From Artocarpus heterophyllus (taxonomy: Eukaryota; Streptophyta; Magnoliopsida; Rosales; Moraceae): 64,000 nucleotides of DNA. The notes below the pieces were generated by a model. The model made no database searches and was not told the origin of the DNA. It saw only the letters and a program-made list of their open reading frames with translations. The position numbers and the translations under genes were made by a program. Positions 22,561-34,380 of this stretch are shown here, piece by piece. Position 1 is the first letter of the stretch. Every line of letters begins with the position of its first letter. The stretch covers positions 21,350,392 through 21,414,391 of the forward strand of contig CM046338.1 of assembly GCA_025403435.1 (NCBI GenBank), in the 5' to 3' direction.

Positions 22561-22985
22561 TCAGCCCTAGTGTTGGTTATTCCTAGCAGTGATGAGCCGT
22601 ATGAGGTTTACGCAGATGCTTCAGGGCGCAGACTTGGATGCGTGCTGATGCAGCATGGACGCGTGGTTGCCTACGGATCGAGACAGCTACGGCCTCACGA
22701 GCGAAATTATCCTACTCATGATTGGAGCTTGCGGTAGTGATTCACGCGCTGAAGATTTGGAGGTGTTATTTGTATGGAGCGTCATTTGAGGTCTTCTTTG
22801 ATCATAAGAGTTTGAGGGATCTGTTCACTCAGAAGGATCTTAATTTGAGGCAGCATAGATGGATAGAGTATATGGAAGATTATGATTTTGCGTTGCAGTA
22901 TCATCCCGGGAAAGCTAATGTGGTCGCGAATGCGCTTAGTAGGAAGTCTTTAGGGATTCTCGCTTGTTTGGCTTTTGAGGACTGG
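22561..22985 (+). pseudogene. gypsy-1 RNase H
   Basis: [19 protein letters not shown] begins the domain, and [16 protein letters not shown] ends it; the equivalent in gypsy-2 is VADALSRK. A frameshift near 22725 splits it. Confidence 0.88.
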
Positions 22986-24508
22986 AGTAGGGATGCGACA
23001 GTAAGCGAGTATGGGCTACGGTATCGTGAAGACTATGATCAAGTTTTGGTATATCATGTGGAAGCGACCCCAGCTCTTGTTCAGATGGTGAAGCAAAATC
23101 AGTTGCAAGATCGGCATTTGCAGGGAATTTGGTCGCAGATTCAGAACGAAGAGCAGATTGAAGAATGGAGAGTACGTGCAGATGGATCGTTGTATTTTCG
23201 GGAGCGTCTTGCAGTTCCAGCTATCGCCAAGGTGACGGAAGCCGTTTTGGACGAAGCTCATAGGTCTCAGTTCGCTATTCATCCAGGGAGCGCAAAGATG
23301 TATCGTGATTTGAAGAGGCAATATTGATGGAGAGGCATAAAGAAGGATGTTCGAGAGTACGTGGTCAAGTGTATGACGTGTCTTCAGGTGAAAGCCGAGC
23401 ATCGGAAGCCCACAGGTCAGCTTCAGCCGCTTCCTATTCCAGGGTGGAAATGGGAGCATGTGACAATGGATTTTCTCATGGGTTTGCCGAGGACGGAGCA
23501 GTGGCATGATGTAGTTTGGGTCGTGGTCGACAGGTTGACGAAATCGGCACATTTCATTCCATTTAGGTCGACATGTTCAAGGAAGATTCTCAGGGATTTG
23601 TATCTGCAGAACATAGTAGGTTGCATGGAGTTCTGTTGTCCACCACCTCTGATCGAGACACTAGGTTTAATGCTAAGTACTGGAGGAGTTTTCAGGAGGC
23701 TTTAGGTACGGATTTAAACTTTAGTACGGCGTTTCATCCTCAGACTGATGGGCAGTCTAAGCGGGTTATTCAGATTCTCGAGGATATGTTGCGTGCTTGT
23801 GCATTAGACTTCGACGAAAATTGGAAGAAATATTTGCATCTGGCGAAATTCACATACAACAACAGTTATCAGTCGAGTATTGGTATGGCACCTTTTGAGG
23901 CGTTGTACGGGCGACCGTGTCGGTCACTGGTGTGTTAGGCAGAGCCAGAGGACAAGGTTATTCTTGGGCCGGATGAGATTCGTGATAGCAACGAGAAAGT
24001 CGTGGTGATTCGAGATCCATTGAGGGCAGCTCAGAGTCGATAGAAGAGTTATGCGGATAGGAGACGTAGACCTTTAGAGTTCGCTGTTGGAGATTTTGTT
24101 CTCTTGAAGGTATCACCTCGTAAAGGAACTATGCAGTTCAGAGTGAGTGGGAAGCTTGCACCGAGGTATATTGGACCGTTCGAGATCACTCAACGTGTTG
24201 GTGTGGTTGCTTATCGGCTTGATCTTTCACCCGAACTCTCTCATGTTCACGATGTGTTCCATGTGTCGATAATTAGGAAGTGTCCGCCTGAGCAGGGTAA
24301 GATAGTTTCATTTTGCGATGTGCAGGTTTGGGAAGATACGACGTACGAGGAGATGCCGATTCAGATCATGGACCGGAAGGTGATTAGTTTACGTCGTCGT
24401 GAGATACCGTTGGTTAAAGTCGTATCGCGGCATCACGGGGTTGATGAAGCCACATGGGAATTAGAATTGAGTATGCGGGAATTGCATCCGCATTTGTTTT
24501 GTTTCTAA
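22986..24508 (+). pseudogene. gypsy-1 integrase with chromodomain-like tail
   Basis: The HHCC zinc-binding part (IHPGSAKMYRDLKRQY ... CMTCLQVKAEH), then the catalytic core with MDFLMGLPR, SDRDTRFN and FHPQTDGQSKRV follow in order. In gypsy-2 the last block reads QSERV, so the catalytic Glu is Lys here. Frameshifts occur near 23330 and 23630, and stops near 23325 and 23936. The chromodomain-like C-terminus ends at 24508. Confidence 0.88.
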
Positions 24509-24540
24509 ATTGAGTTGTAACTTTCGAGGGCAAAATTTCT

Positions 24541-24556
24541 TTTAGGGGTGAAGAGT
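24541..24556 (+). other. gypsy-1 polypurine tract
   Basis: TTTAGGGGTGAAGAGT lies directly before the 3' LTR, the place for plus-strand priming. Gypsy-2 has the same tract with one difference. Confidence 0.8.
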
Positions 24557-26724
24557 TGTAACGCCTTGGAATTTATTTAATGTTATTGTAATATAAATGA
24601 TGAATTAGTGTGCCATAATTAATGTTTTAACATTAATTTGATTATTTGGTTGAATTATTGAATTTTTGGTTGTTTTGTTAATTTAATAAATTCAAATGAT
24701 TTCTTATTGTTTTAAAATGATGTTTTGAGTTTTAAAGCACAATGATTTGTAAAATGTTTAAAATATTCCGTTTTGCAAATCGTGGGTGGCATTTCATTTT
24801 TGCACAGTAAAACCGCCCAACGTTTCTCTCTATTTATTCTCTCTCCGCTTTCTCTCTCTTCACTCTCAGCTCTCACTCTCTCTCTCCTCTCTCCTGTGAC
24901 TCTCTCACTCTCTCTCATTTTCTCTCTCGGTTTCTCCTCTCTCTCTCAATTTCTTCTTAAATTTTTGAATCAAAATTCAAATCCAAGCTTCGGGTTAGCA
25001 AGGAGGAAGCTCAGGGACGAGATTTGGCAACCAAAAACGTGGATTTAAAGCTTCGATTTGAGGTTAGTTTTGAAATTTCTAAACTTTTTCAAAGTTTTGA
25101 TTTTTCATGCATTTTTGAAATCTAGGTTTGTTTAAGCTTAGAAAACCTTCGATTTGAGTTAAAGGAACTTAGAACACTTAGAATCTAAGCTTAGATTGAA
25201 GAAAAACAGATTCGATTCAAGATTTTTCATTTTTCCTCATTTTTTCCCATTTTTGGATTTTTGAGATTTTTGTGTTTAAATCTTGTTTAAATGAGTTCAA
25301 AAGTGTTCTAGTATGTTTTTCTATCATCTACGATTGTTTTCCATGCCTGAGATTTGAGAAAAATAGGTTAGAATCAAGATTTGGATTTTGGAAAAAACCG
25401 TAACCCGTGGCTAGGATTTCTGGGTTTTTCCAGTTCGGTAGGCCGAACTTCGTGTTTGGCAGGCCAGATTCAAAGGATCGGCAGGCCAGAGTTCATCTGT
25501 CTGGTAGGCCAAACCTGGAAATTGTCCGGCCGACCGGACTTGGTTTTTGGCTGGCCGAAGTAGGGTGTCCGGCAGGCTGACTGAGCATGGAAAATTTTGT
25601 GATTTTTCACCCGTTTTCACTATTTGAACCCCGATTTAAATTCCAATCTTATAAAATGATTTTAATGAATCAAGTGGCACACTAGGACATCATGAAGTGG
25701 TTTAGTGATGCAGAATGTCTTGAACTAGATATTGATCGACTTAGTATGTATCTAGGATCGTTCATGGTTCCGCGGAGCTAACATATAGCAGACCAAGATT
25801 ACAGTGTAGGGCACCAGCACGAGTATTGAGGTAGGACTTCTACCCTATTCCTTGGTAGCCTAGTTTCAAAATGAGTTGGCTTTGAAAAGGATTTCTATTA
25901 AAATGTTTTCAACGGTTGTGTAAAAATGAAATCATCGGTTATGTTTTAATATACCGTGAACTGAAATGAATTTCATAATGAATGTAAATGACAATACTCG
26001 GTAAATGGGTTTTGAATGACGATAAAAATAAACACATAGGCCTGATGCCATATCAGAGATTGGGTCGTGTAGCGATCGACCTTAGAGTCAGGTCCCGAAA
26101 CCCAGCTGGGCCACTACGGTGGTGATATTCTTATGGTTTGCCTAGGAAAATGAACTAATGTTTCTGGTCGGTTGAATTAAACAGTTTTATTAAAAATTTA
26201 TTTATTCAATGTTTCTTTTAATTAATTCCCTAATAATGACATGTTTCTATAAATTAAGTTATTTATTAAATATAGTCCTACTGAGCCTTTCGCTCACATT
26301 TTATTTATTTTCAAATTCCCCCCCCCACTCTAGGTGGATTCTCGTTTAGGTTCAGAGAGGACTCTTCAGACAGAACTCAGGAGCCGTAGCAGGAATTGTA
26401 GATTAATTTTATTATCTGAATAAGGCATGTAATGTTTTTTTTAACTTTCCTTATGATTAGACTGTAGTTGTATTATTATATTGTCAGTACTATGTGTGTG
26501 TACAAGTTGTGGGTCGGTGGATCATACTCGCGGTTCTTTATTGTTTTGTTATTTGCTCAATGATTTCATCTGTTTTATATTTACGAATTCTTTCTATAAA
26601 ATGTTGTTGAAACTTTCATATTTTACATTCAATTTAACTTCTAAACTCTTGTTTTTAACTAAATTCTCCATTTAATTAATTTAAATAATCCGCCACGTCA
26701 CTTCTCGTACTCTAGGGCGTGACA
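24557..26724 (+). repeat. gypsy-1 3' LTR (2,168 bp)
   Basis: Starts TGTAACGCC and ends GGGCGTGACA. It aligns with the 5' LTR over its full length with many substitutions and a longer GGCCGA-type minisatellite at 25430-25590. Confidence 0.93.
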
Positions 26725-27576
26725 GACATAGTTTTGGAGAAAAAAATAAAACTATGCCCAAAATAGGTCCAAAAACAAACATAGTTTGATGAAAGATGGT
26801 TACTAGCCAATAGAACAAAGTTTAAAGGGGTTAAATAGTACATTTTAAAAGTTAAAAGGCATAGTAACATAAGTGATATAGTTTGGGGGCAAAAGCAAAA
26901 ATAATTCTTTTTTTTTTCTCCCGAAGAACATTGTTGAATTTGTAGTCATTATTTAATTAAAATTTAGCATCAAGCGGTCCAACGTGATAATACTTTGATA
27001 AACAAATGAAAAAGAAAATTAAGTAAATGGCCTATTTTTATTACATTGATAAATAAATGGCTAAAATTTTCAAAAATTAAGAAAATGGCCGTATTTTTTG
27101 AAAATTAGGAAAATGACCCACTCTTTTTTTTAACTGTTATACATCATTGATAAATATCAGTATATCATTGAAGTACATCGTTGATAATCCTTCACATATT
27201 TTCTTTGTCCGAGAATTAGTGTAAATCCTGAGTTCTTAAACTCAACTTTATTCTAAATCTTGTGCCCACTCTTTTATTTAGTTATATGTAATTTTCTCAG
27301 TAAATTATATTTAACTTATATTTTAGTTTATTGTTGTTGATTTATTTTCAAAATGTGTTTTTAAATTCATTTTTAGTTGAGAGAAGAGGGAAAAATTCTA
27401 GTTAATTTAGCTTAGTTATTATTAGTGTTTCTACGTTTTTGAAACCGTTATAATGTCAAAATCATTTAAGAAATCTTAGTAAATTTAAAGTTATTTTAAG
27501 TCATTTTCTTGCAAATTATGAGAGTTTGATTATTGTGGACATATATCGGCGCAGATAATGCTTAAGAAAGCTTTGA
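26725..27576. other. remnant of inverted-repeat sequence and dispersed repeat; no gene
   Basis: 26725-26729 is the right GACAT duplication. 26870-26900 (ATAAGTGATATAGTTTGGGGGC) echoes the sequence just left of gypsy-1, so LIR-type sequence continues here. 27075-27190 repeats the AAAATGACC and ATCATTGATAAA motifs of 14895-15150. The rest is AT-rich and unrecognised. Confidence 0.5.
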
Positions 27577-27835
27577 CACTACAACAAATTTGAGATTATA
27601 CGACCCTCATTTACCGACTCTTTCTCAAAAACCATTGTGATAAGGGAAAAAAACATGGGGAGTTATGCCCAAGAAGACAAAAACCATCACGGTAGGGCAG
27701 GTGTCTACCATGACATTTTTTAAGAAAACCGTCGTGGTATGCAAGGTGTACCACGACAATTTTTTAAAAAACCGTCATGGTAGAGAAGCAGCATACCACG
27801 ATGGTTTTTGGAAGAAATTTCTCATAAGAGTCATA
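27577..27835. mobile_element. CACTA-type (En/Spm) transposon end, truncated
   Basis: CACTACAACAAATTTGAG fits the terminal inverted repeat of plant CACTA elements. It is followed by subterminal hairpin repeats built from ACCGTCGTGGTA and TACCACGA (27720-27810). No transposase or second end is visible. The adjoining gypsy LTR cuts it off. Confidence 0.65.
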
Positions 27836-29679
27836 AGATAATTTCTTCTCAAAATTTTGATTTCAAATCGAGCCCAAGCTTTGGTTTTCGATGGATTGAA
27901 GCTCAAGAACATGTTTAGATGATTACAACTTTGAATCAAAGCTCAAATCTGAGGTTAGTTTCACAATTTTAAAACTTTTCTAAATTTTTCTAATTTCTTA
28001 GCATTTTGAAATTTAAGCTTTCCTAAGCTTAGAAAACCTTTGATCTAAGTTAGAGAAACTTAAAACAACTAGAATCTAAGCTTTGTTTGGTCAAAAACGG
28101 ATTTGAATCAAGATTTTCTATTTTTCTCTATTTTTCTTCAATTTTAGGATTTTCCAAAATTTTTGTGCAAATCTTGTTCAAATTGGTTCAAAAGTGTTTT
28201 ATAATGTTTTTCAATCATTTATGATTGTTTTTCATGCCTGAGAACTGAGAAAAACAAGTTGAAATGAGGATTTGGGCTCGGGGAGGCCGAGGACCCGTGC
28301 GTGAAAAATTTTAAAATTTTCCAGTTCGGCAGGCCAAACTTTGTATTCGATAGGCCGGATTCAAGGGATCGGCAAGCTGAATTTATATGTCTGGTAGGCT
28401 AAACCTGAAAAAGTTTGGCCGACCAGACATGGTTTTTCGACAACCGGCTGAACCAGGGCGACCAGCAGGCCGACCGGACATGATGAAATTTTGTTATTTT
28501 TCACCCATTTTTACTGTTTTGAATCTCGATTGAGATTTTAACGTCATAATATGATTTTATAATTACAAATGGCACACTAGGACACCATGAGGTAGCTTAG
28601 TGACGTAGAATATCTTAAGCTAGAAACTAATAGGTTTAGTTTATGTATATTCAAGGTGTTCGAGGATCCACAGAGCTGACATGTAGCGAATCGAGATTAT
28701 GGTGTGGGACACCAGCACGATTATTGAGGTAGGACTTTTATCCCTTTTCTTTGGTAACCTAGTTTTAAAAGAATTTTGGCCTCAAAGGAATTTTTATCAA
28801 AATGTTTTCAATGATTGATTGAAAAAGGATTTTCATTGGCTATTTTCATAAATAGTAGATTGAGGTGATTTTCATAATAAACCTCATAATGAATGTAAAT
28901 GAAAATATTTGGTAAAAGGAGATTTTTAATAATTATAAGAAAAATATATGAAAGGGCATGATGCCATATCAAAGATCGGGTCGTGTAGCGTGCGACCTTA
29001 GGGGCAGGTCCCGAAACCTAGCTAGGCCACTACGGTGGTGTTACATATATGGTTTGCCCAGGAAAAAGAAAATGATATTCTTTCTGGTCGGCCAACAAAT
29101 GGTTTTGGTAAGATTAATTTTATTGAATTTTTATTTATTCTTTTATTTAAGTCTATTTCCTAAATAATTTCTTGATTAAAGAAATTCTCCATTTAAACTT
29201 AAATGTTTCTAAACTATAGTCCTACTGAGCCTTTCACTCACTTTTTATTTGTTTTAAAACCTTTCCCCTCTAGATGGATTTCGGCTTAGGCATGACGAAG
29301 GGTCCACAGATTGGACCAACGAGCAGTAAAAGATTCCAAGTAGGTTGATTGTATAAGATTAGTCAAGGCATGTATTACTTTAACTCTTTCTTTCATTTTG
29401 GACTGTGGTTGTAATTTAATATTGTTAGTACTATGTGTGTGCATAAGTTGTGGGCCAGTGGGACCTAACTCGCGTTCCTTTCCTTTCTTTATAAGGGTTT
29501 TTCTTATTGCTTATTTTGTTAATCTTATTTGTTTAATTATTATAAATATTTGCTTAAAAGGTTTTAAATTATCATAATTTTCATAACTAATCAAATTCTT
29601 TAACCTGTATTTTAGTTAAATTTTTACTTAATTATTTTAATCAAACCGCCACGTCACCTCCTGTACTATAGGGTGTGAC
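27836..29679 (+). repeat. 5'-truncated gypsy LTR, diverged relative of gypsy-1/2
   Basis: It shares the ordered landmarks of the gypsy-1 LTR: AGAAAACCTT, the GGCCGA-type minisatellite (28320-28485), TGGCACACTAGGAC, the GGGTCGTGTAGCG block, CTACTGAGCCTTTC and the end CACGTCACCTCCTGTACT...GTGAC. The first 300 bases of the LTR are missing. No internal region follows, so it is a solo or broken LTR, older than the others. Confidence 0.85.
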
Positions 29680-30009
29680 GAGAGTATATAAGCTCAAGTG
29701 GCTCGATGACAGAGCAATTACAAAATGTTGGAATGCCCACCACCTCTGACAGTATTATGAGTACTTTTGTTTATCAATTTCAACCTCAAAGACAATTTCA
29801 AGTTTTTAGTTTGAACGATTTCATTTCTTCAAGGTTCTATTCAACTCATTCATAGTAGATTTTCGAAAGATGTAATCCTTGTGTAAAAATCTAGTGGAAT
29901 GATAGCAATAAATGTAACAAATGCAAGTGTGTAAAGTGAATTGTAACTGGCTTGATCCCTATAAATGAGTGCAACCACTATTAAAAACAACCTATGTTTG
30001 TCCCTACAT
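29680..30009. other. no gene seen
   Basis: Unrecognised sequence between the gypsy LTR and the 69-bp repeats. Confidence 0.4.
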
Positions 30010-30066
30010 GCTTCGATTTCTCATCATCATTAGGTTCGACCTCCTCAACCAATGCTTAGTTTGAGT

Positions 30067-30360
30067 AGCCATCTTTATGGCTTTCATTTTCATCATCATT
30101 GGTTTCAGCCTGCTTACTCCAATGCTTGTTCGATTAGCCATCTTTGTAGCTTTCATTTTTGCCATCATTGGGTTAGATCTACTCACCTAAAGCTTAGTAC
30201 AATTAGCCATCTTCATGGCCTTCATTTTCACCATCATCGGGTTGATCTATTCACACAATGCTAATTTGATTAGCCATCTTCACGGCTTTTTTTTTCACTA
30301 TTATTGGGTTTAATCTATTCACCCAATGGTTAGTTCAGCTAATCATCTGGCTTATTCTCA
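30067..30360 (-). repeat. tandem 69-bp repeats, about four copies
   Basis: AGCCATCTT...GGCTTTCATTTT blocks begin at 30067, 30136, 30205 and 30272, with spacings of 69, 69 and 67, and a decayed copy near 30341. Sixty-nine bases equal 23 codons. On the minus strand one frame gives an acidic repeat around NDDENESHKDG. They may be C-terminal protein repeats of the decayed gene upstream at 30700-33100. Confidence 0.75.
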
Positions 30361-30699
30361 CAATGTTGTGCTTGGTTACCTGGACATCCATATTCTACTT
30401 TTGTAACGTTTGATTCTGTCATCTAATATTGTTACTCGATGGATTTGTGCTTCTGCTCCTAAAAGTACTTTCCTTTCAAAAATTAAAGAACTTCAGGGGG
30501 AAGGAATATGGCATAAAATTATAGAACCATGTAAATTCAAATCAAGCTCTAGCATTCATGATTTCTGCTTGTAATTAAGATTGTTTGAAATGTTAGTAAG
30601 AAAAAAAGAGGAAAGAGAAAAAAGCTGTTAGAATATTACAAGTCACAGTACACCTTAAGCAAAAATGGAAAAAATAAAAGCCACAATGGCTACAAGGAT

Positions 30700-33100
30700 T
30701 TTATTTTTCAAATGCTGCGGGGTAAAAATTACCTTCGATTAGAGCTGGGGGTAGAAAAGAGCTAGAGGTTGCTATTCGAGGACGATCAATGACTTCTTTT
30801 CTATAGTAGCCACCACAGTTTCGATAGAACTACTTTAGCAGGCGTATTCATAAGAGTTGAATCCTAGTCCTTGCTTTCTTTTCCTTATTGGGAGTATACA
30901 GCTTCTCGATATTGGTAATCTTGGCATCGACATCAATCTATTTAAAGCCATTGTCTTTGAACTGTTTAACTAGCTCAAGACAAGCCTAAAAAGTTGAATA
31001 TTCATAGATGTTGATCACCTACTCGGTTAATTCATTAATGTCTTTTTCTTTTTCTTTAATAGTTGTCGTCACCTCCTCTAGTTCCTTGGACATCTCACAC
31101 AGGCTATTGCCCAGTTTGAGGACCTTCTTGTTAGATGCAATGAACAATTCACTAGATTTCTTACCTCTTTCGTAGATGTTTCTCGTGTGTTAGCTTTAGC
31201 CTTTTTGGCCACTTCGGTTCGAGTTAGCTTGATGTATTATTGGACCAATAAGGTCCTCAGCTGCCCTACTTTATCTTCAATCTTATTGCTAAAGGAGTTT
31301 ACTACCTGCAAAGCCTACAGTTGTAACTCATTAGACTAAACTTTGTTTTACATGTTGGTCTAAACTAGGATTTAAACCAAGTTAACCTGCAAGTAAATGC
31401 AATCACTTCCTTGTGAAGCGAGGGTAGAGTGCGATTGGATAATTTGGTTGCGTCCAAAGGAAAATTTAAGCTCTTTGCTACTTGGATAGCCTTTTGATAA
31501 TCAGTCATGATGCTCTTAGGTTAATCAGACACTTTGGGTTTTCTTCCTCCCCTCTCTTCTTGACTTGTTCTTTATTTAAAGATATGGTCTGGATCTCAAA
31601 CTCAAGTGCTGAAGGCAAGGGCTTGGAGATGTTGAAGTCCAATTGCTTTAATGGGCATATAAAGAGCCCTCGGCTCGCCAATTCCTTTTTCTTTTTCTTC
31701 TTATCCTTAGTAGCAAGTTTCTATGCCAACTTTCGTACAGCATATTCCTTGGTAGCCAAAAGTGGGACCTTCATGCTGCCCAAAGCAAGCTATGACAGTA
31801 GAATGTCTTCATCCTATAGTGGTGTGATAAACTTCGATAGACCATATAGCCAATGAAGTGCACCACGGCAAATAAAAACTCAATTGACTTGACTCGAAAA
31901 TCATTTAGGGATACTTATGGGGATTTCTTTAAACCTTCTCTAAATCGATGAAGAACGCAACCATTCTAGTCGTGAAATTTGGGCCAAGATATTTTCTCGA
32001 GAGTAGTGATGTCAAATTCAGGCTAGCTATAGGTGGAAGCTTTGCTTAAGGATCTACAAAAGAAGAAGAATGCAAAAGGCATTTGTCATAATAGATCCAC
32101 CGGATATTCAGTAAGTGTTCCACTTGCCCTTTTTTAAGGGCCGCTTTACCCTAAAAGGGAAAATGAGCTTTGTTCCTATGGGTGCTAGGCACTCCTGTGG
32201 TTCACGAGAAGGAAAAAGGACTTATCCTTTGTAGCATCTGGCATGAGATGATAAAGAGAGAGCTTTGTCTATCTATGATCAACGGATTAATTATCCCACA
32301 AAAAGGGAAAATGAAAAAAGACTAAAAAGCTAGGCAAGCTCTCTAGATATTAATAGGAGAAGTATCTCCCTTGCCACTCTCTATCCATGTTGACAAAGTC
32401 AGAGATGATCTATTAATTCTTCCTATAAACAAAATAAAGTTGTCTGTGATCGAGGTCCTTTTCCTTCTTCCAATAATAGTTGAGGAATCTCCAATCATGA
32501 ATTCTGTATCGGCCTCTTCAGCGAGTATAACAAGTCCAAGAAGCAATCGTATTCTGTTATGCATGAGTTGAGACACAAACATGTGACGGTATACCATTAC
32601 CTCCCATACGAACTTTGGGATTGGAATTCTCAACCCTAGTTCAAAATACTTCTCATGCATATACATTTACCCGTCATTTTATGTGTCTGCTTATTCGCCT
32701 GGGTATGGAAGATGGATCTCAACTTTGTTTTGAAATACTTCTTATAAATTCTTGCCAGATTTCCACCCATTAGTACCAACTCTGGGTTCTTGCATAGGAA
32801 ACTTTCACCTTTGTAGTCGATTTTAACGAATGAAAAGCAGTCGGGGCTTAATTATGGCCACTTCAACCAAATGGCTTGATGTTCCTAAGCGATTGCCAAA
32901 TTGTTTGACGAATTTCCTCTTACTCGCTCTACCAATCCTAGAGTCCCATTCCATCCTTGACTGGGCGATTGCTTGGTCAACCTTTTTGTTGTCTTCAAAA
33001 TCTCACCAGTCTACATTTTCATCAGAATTATCCTCCAAATCAATTACAATGGGCTTTTGGCATGGCTACCTTAGAAACAACTTAATCAAAAGGAAATTAG
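30700..33100 (-). pseudogene. decayed gene, possibly plant 'gypsy-type transposase domain' protein
   Basis: The frame 32666-32343 reads YMHEKYFELGLRIPIPKFV and then RLLLGLVILAEEAD. This resembles the conserved start of the large plant family annotated as putative gypsy-type transposase domain (Transposase_28). Just upstream, another frame reads FLCKNPELVLMGGNLARI. Further downstream on the same strand (31200-30900) short frames read like a coiled coil (KKVLKLGNSLCEMSKELEEV). Frameshifts and stops separate all pieces. The family call is from memory of a weak motif, so it is tentative. What is firm is a minus-strand coding remnant. Confidence 0.35.
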
Positions 33101-33682
33101 GACTTGAAAGATCAAAGGCCAAGTAGATTAAGAGCACTTAAGAACTAGTAAGTTTTAACATTAGGAGTTACTAAACAGTCCAAAATCTGGGAATTTTTAG
33201 GATGAAACTCCAAAAAAATTGTACCAAATATTTGGAATAAAAAAATAAAGTATTCTATAGAATCCAAATTGCAAAAAACAAAGAAATAGGAAGAGATCTT
33301 GCTTGAGACAAAGCTTGGAAAACCCTAGCACCTTTGTTTTGCTAAAGAAATTCGAAATGGATGAACTAGGTGAAAATAGAATTTTAACGCTTTTACTCAT
33401 CCATCAATAGCCAAGATTCACTTTTTCAAAAATGGAGGAACGTCTATGATTAAACGTCTTTTCATCTTTTCATCTAAACCGAGACAATTTTCTTTCAAAT
33501 TCAGGTGACATTATTATTTCAGCGCCTTTTTAAATCGAACCAGTGATGATTTGCCACGTGTTACCACCTTTGACGTTCGCCTTTTCTCAAGGAGAAGTCT
33601 TGCTGGTCCCTTAGATTTCATGTGAAGAAAGGAAATTTAAGTAAACAGCAAACAATGGGTCAACTAAGGAATGAGGGCTAAC
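33101..33682. other. no gene seen
   Basis: Mixed-composition sequence without a convincing frame. It may be the 5' flank of the decayed minus-strand gene. Confidence 0.4.
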
Positions 33683-34295
33683 TGTTAGGGTCTGATTTGG
33701 AGAGGCCCAAATTGAAGGCTTGATCCCGAGACCAAGTGATCAATGTGCTTGCTTATCCATTGTTAGATGTGTAGCTCTATAGTCATTTTAGTCTATATGC
33801 TCATTTCTTCTAGAAGACTGGTTGAGTTGGGGTTTATGACCTATTGGGGGAGTTCCAACCATGAAGTGAATGGTTACACAAGCTGAGATGGATCGAAAAG
33901 TGGAAATCCATCATTTCATGGCACATGTCCACTCCTCTTACACATACAAACACTTACATTTTCTTACATTTTTGAATTCTTCCATAGAATTTCTAGAAAT
34001 CAATGTAATTTGTACCAGATTCCTAACACAATGAAGAGATTTCGATAGTGGATGTGGCTCCAAATTAAGTGAACCATTACAAATTCTTGTGCGGTAGTTT
34101 ATATTGACATTTGTCATCTGTTAAATTCATGTTTGCCTTTTCTTTAGTATTTTTGATAGATAACTTTCGAACTAATTCTGAGTTTTAAAGCTTGTTTAAG
34201 ATCTAATAACAAGGATCAAGGGCTCAATTAAACCAAATTTTCTTGCAAATTAAATATTAAACACGATTTAATTTAATTATAGATCTAATGTCTAC
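33683..34295 (+). repeat. solo-LTR-like element, relative of 43330-44235
   Basis: It begins TGTTAGGGTCTGATTTGG and ends TTTAATTATAGATCTAATGTCTAC, matching start and end of the solo LTR at 43330-44235, though the middles differ. No flanking duplication was found here. Confidence 0.5.
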
Positions 34296-34380
34296 GGTAA
34301 TATGTACAATGGTAAGTCTAACCGCATTTGTCCTAGACGCAATACCCTTAGAAAACTACTCTTAATTGGTTATCACTGCT

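Larger units (their letters stand above)
17736..26724 (+). mobile_element. gypsy-1: complete but decayed Ty3-gypsy element, 8,989 bp
   Basis: Both LTRs (TG...CA), a tRNA-Met-type primer site, gag, protease, reverse transcriptase, RNase H, integrase, a polypurine tract and 5-bp target duplications are present in gypsy order. The last residues (HHGVDEATWELE) resemble the chromodomain-like tail of chromoviruses, and the long LTRs fit the Tekay/Del group (inference). Numerous stops disable it. Confidence 0.95.
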
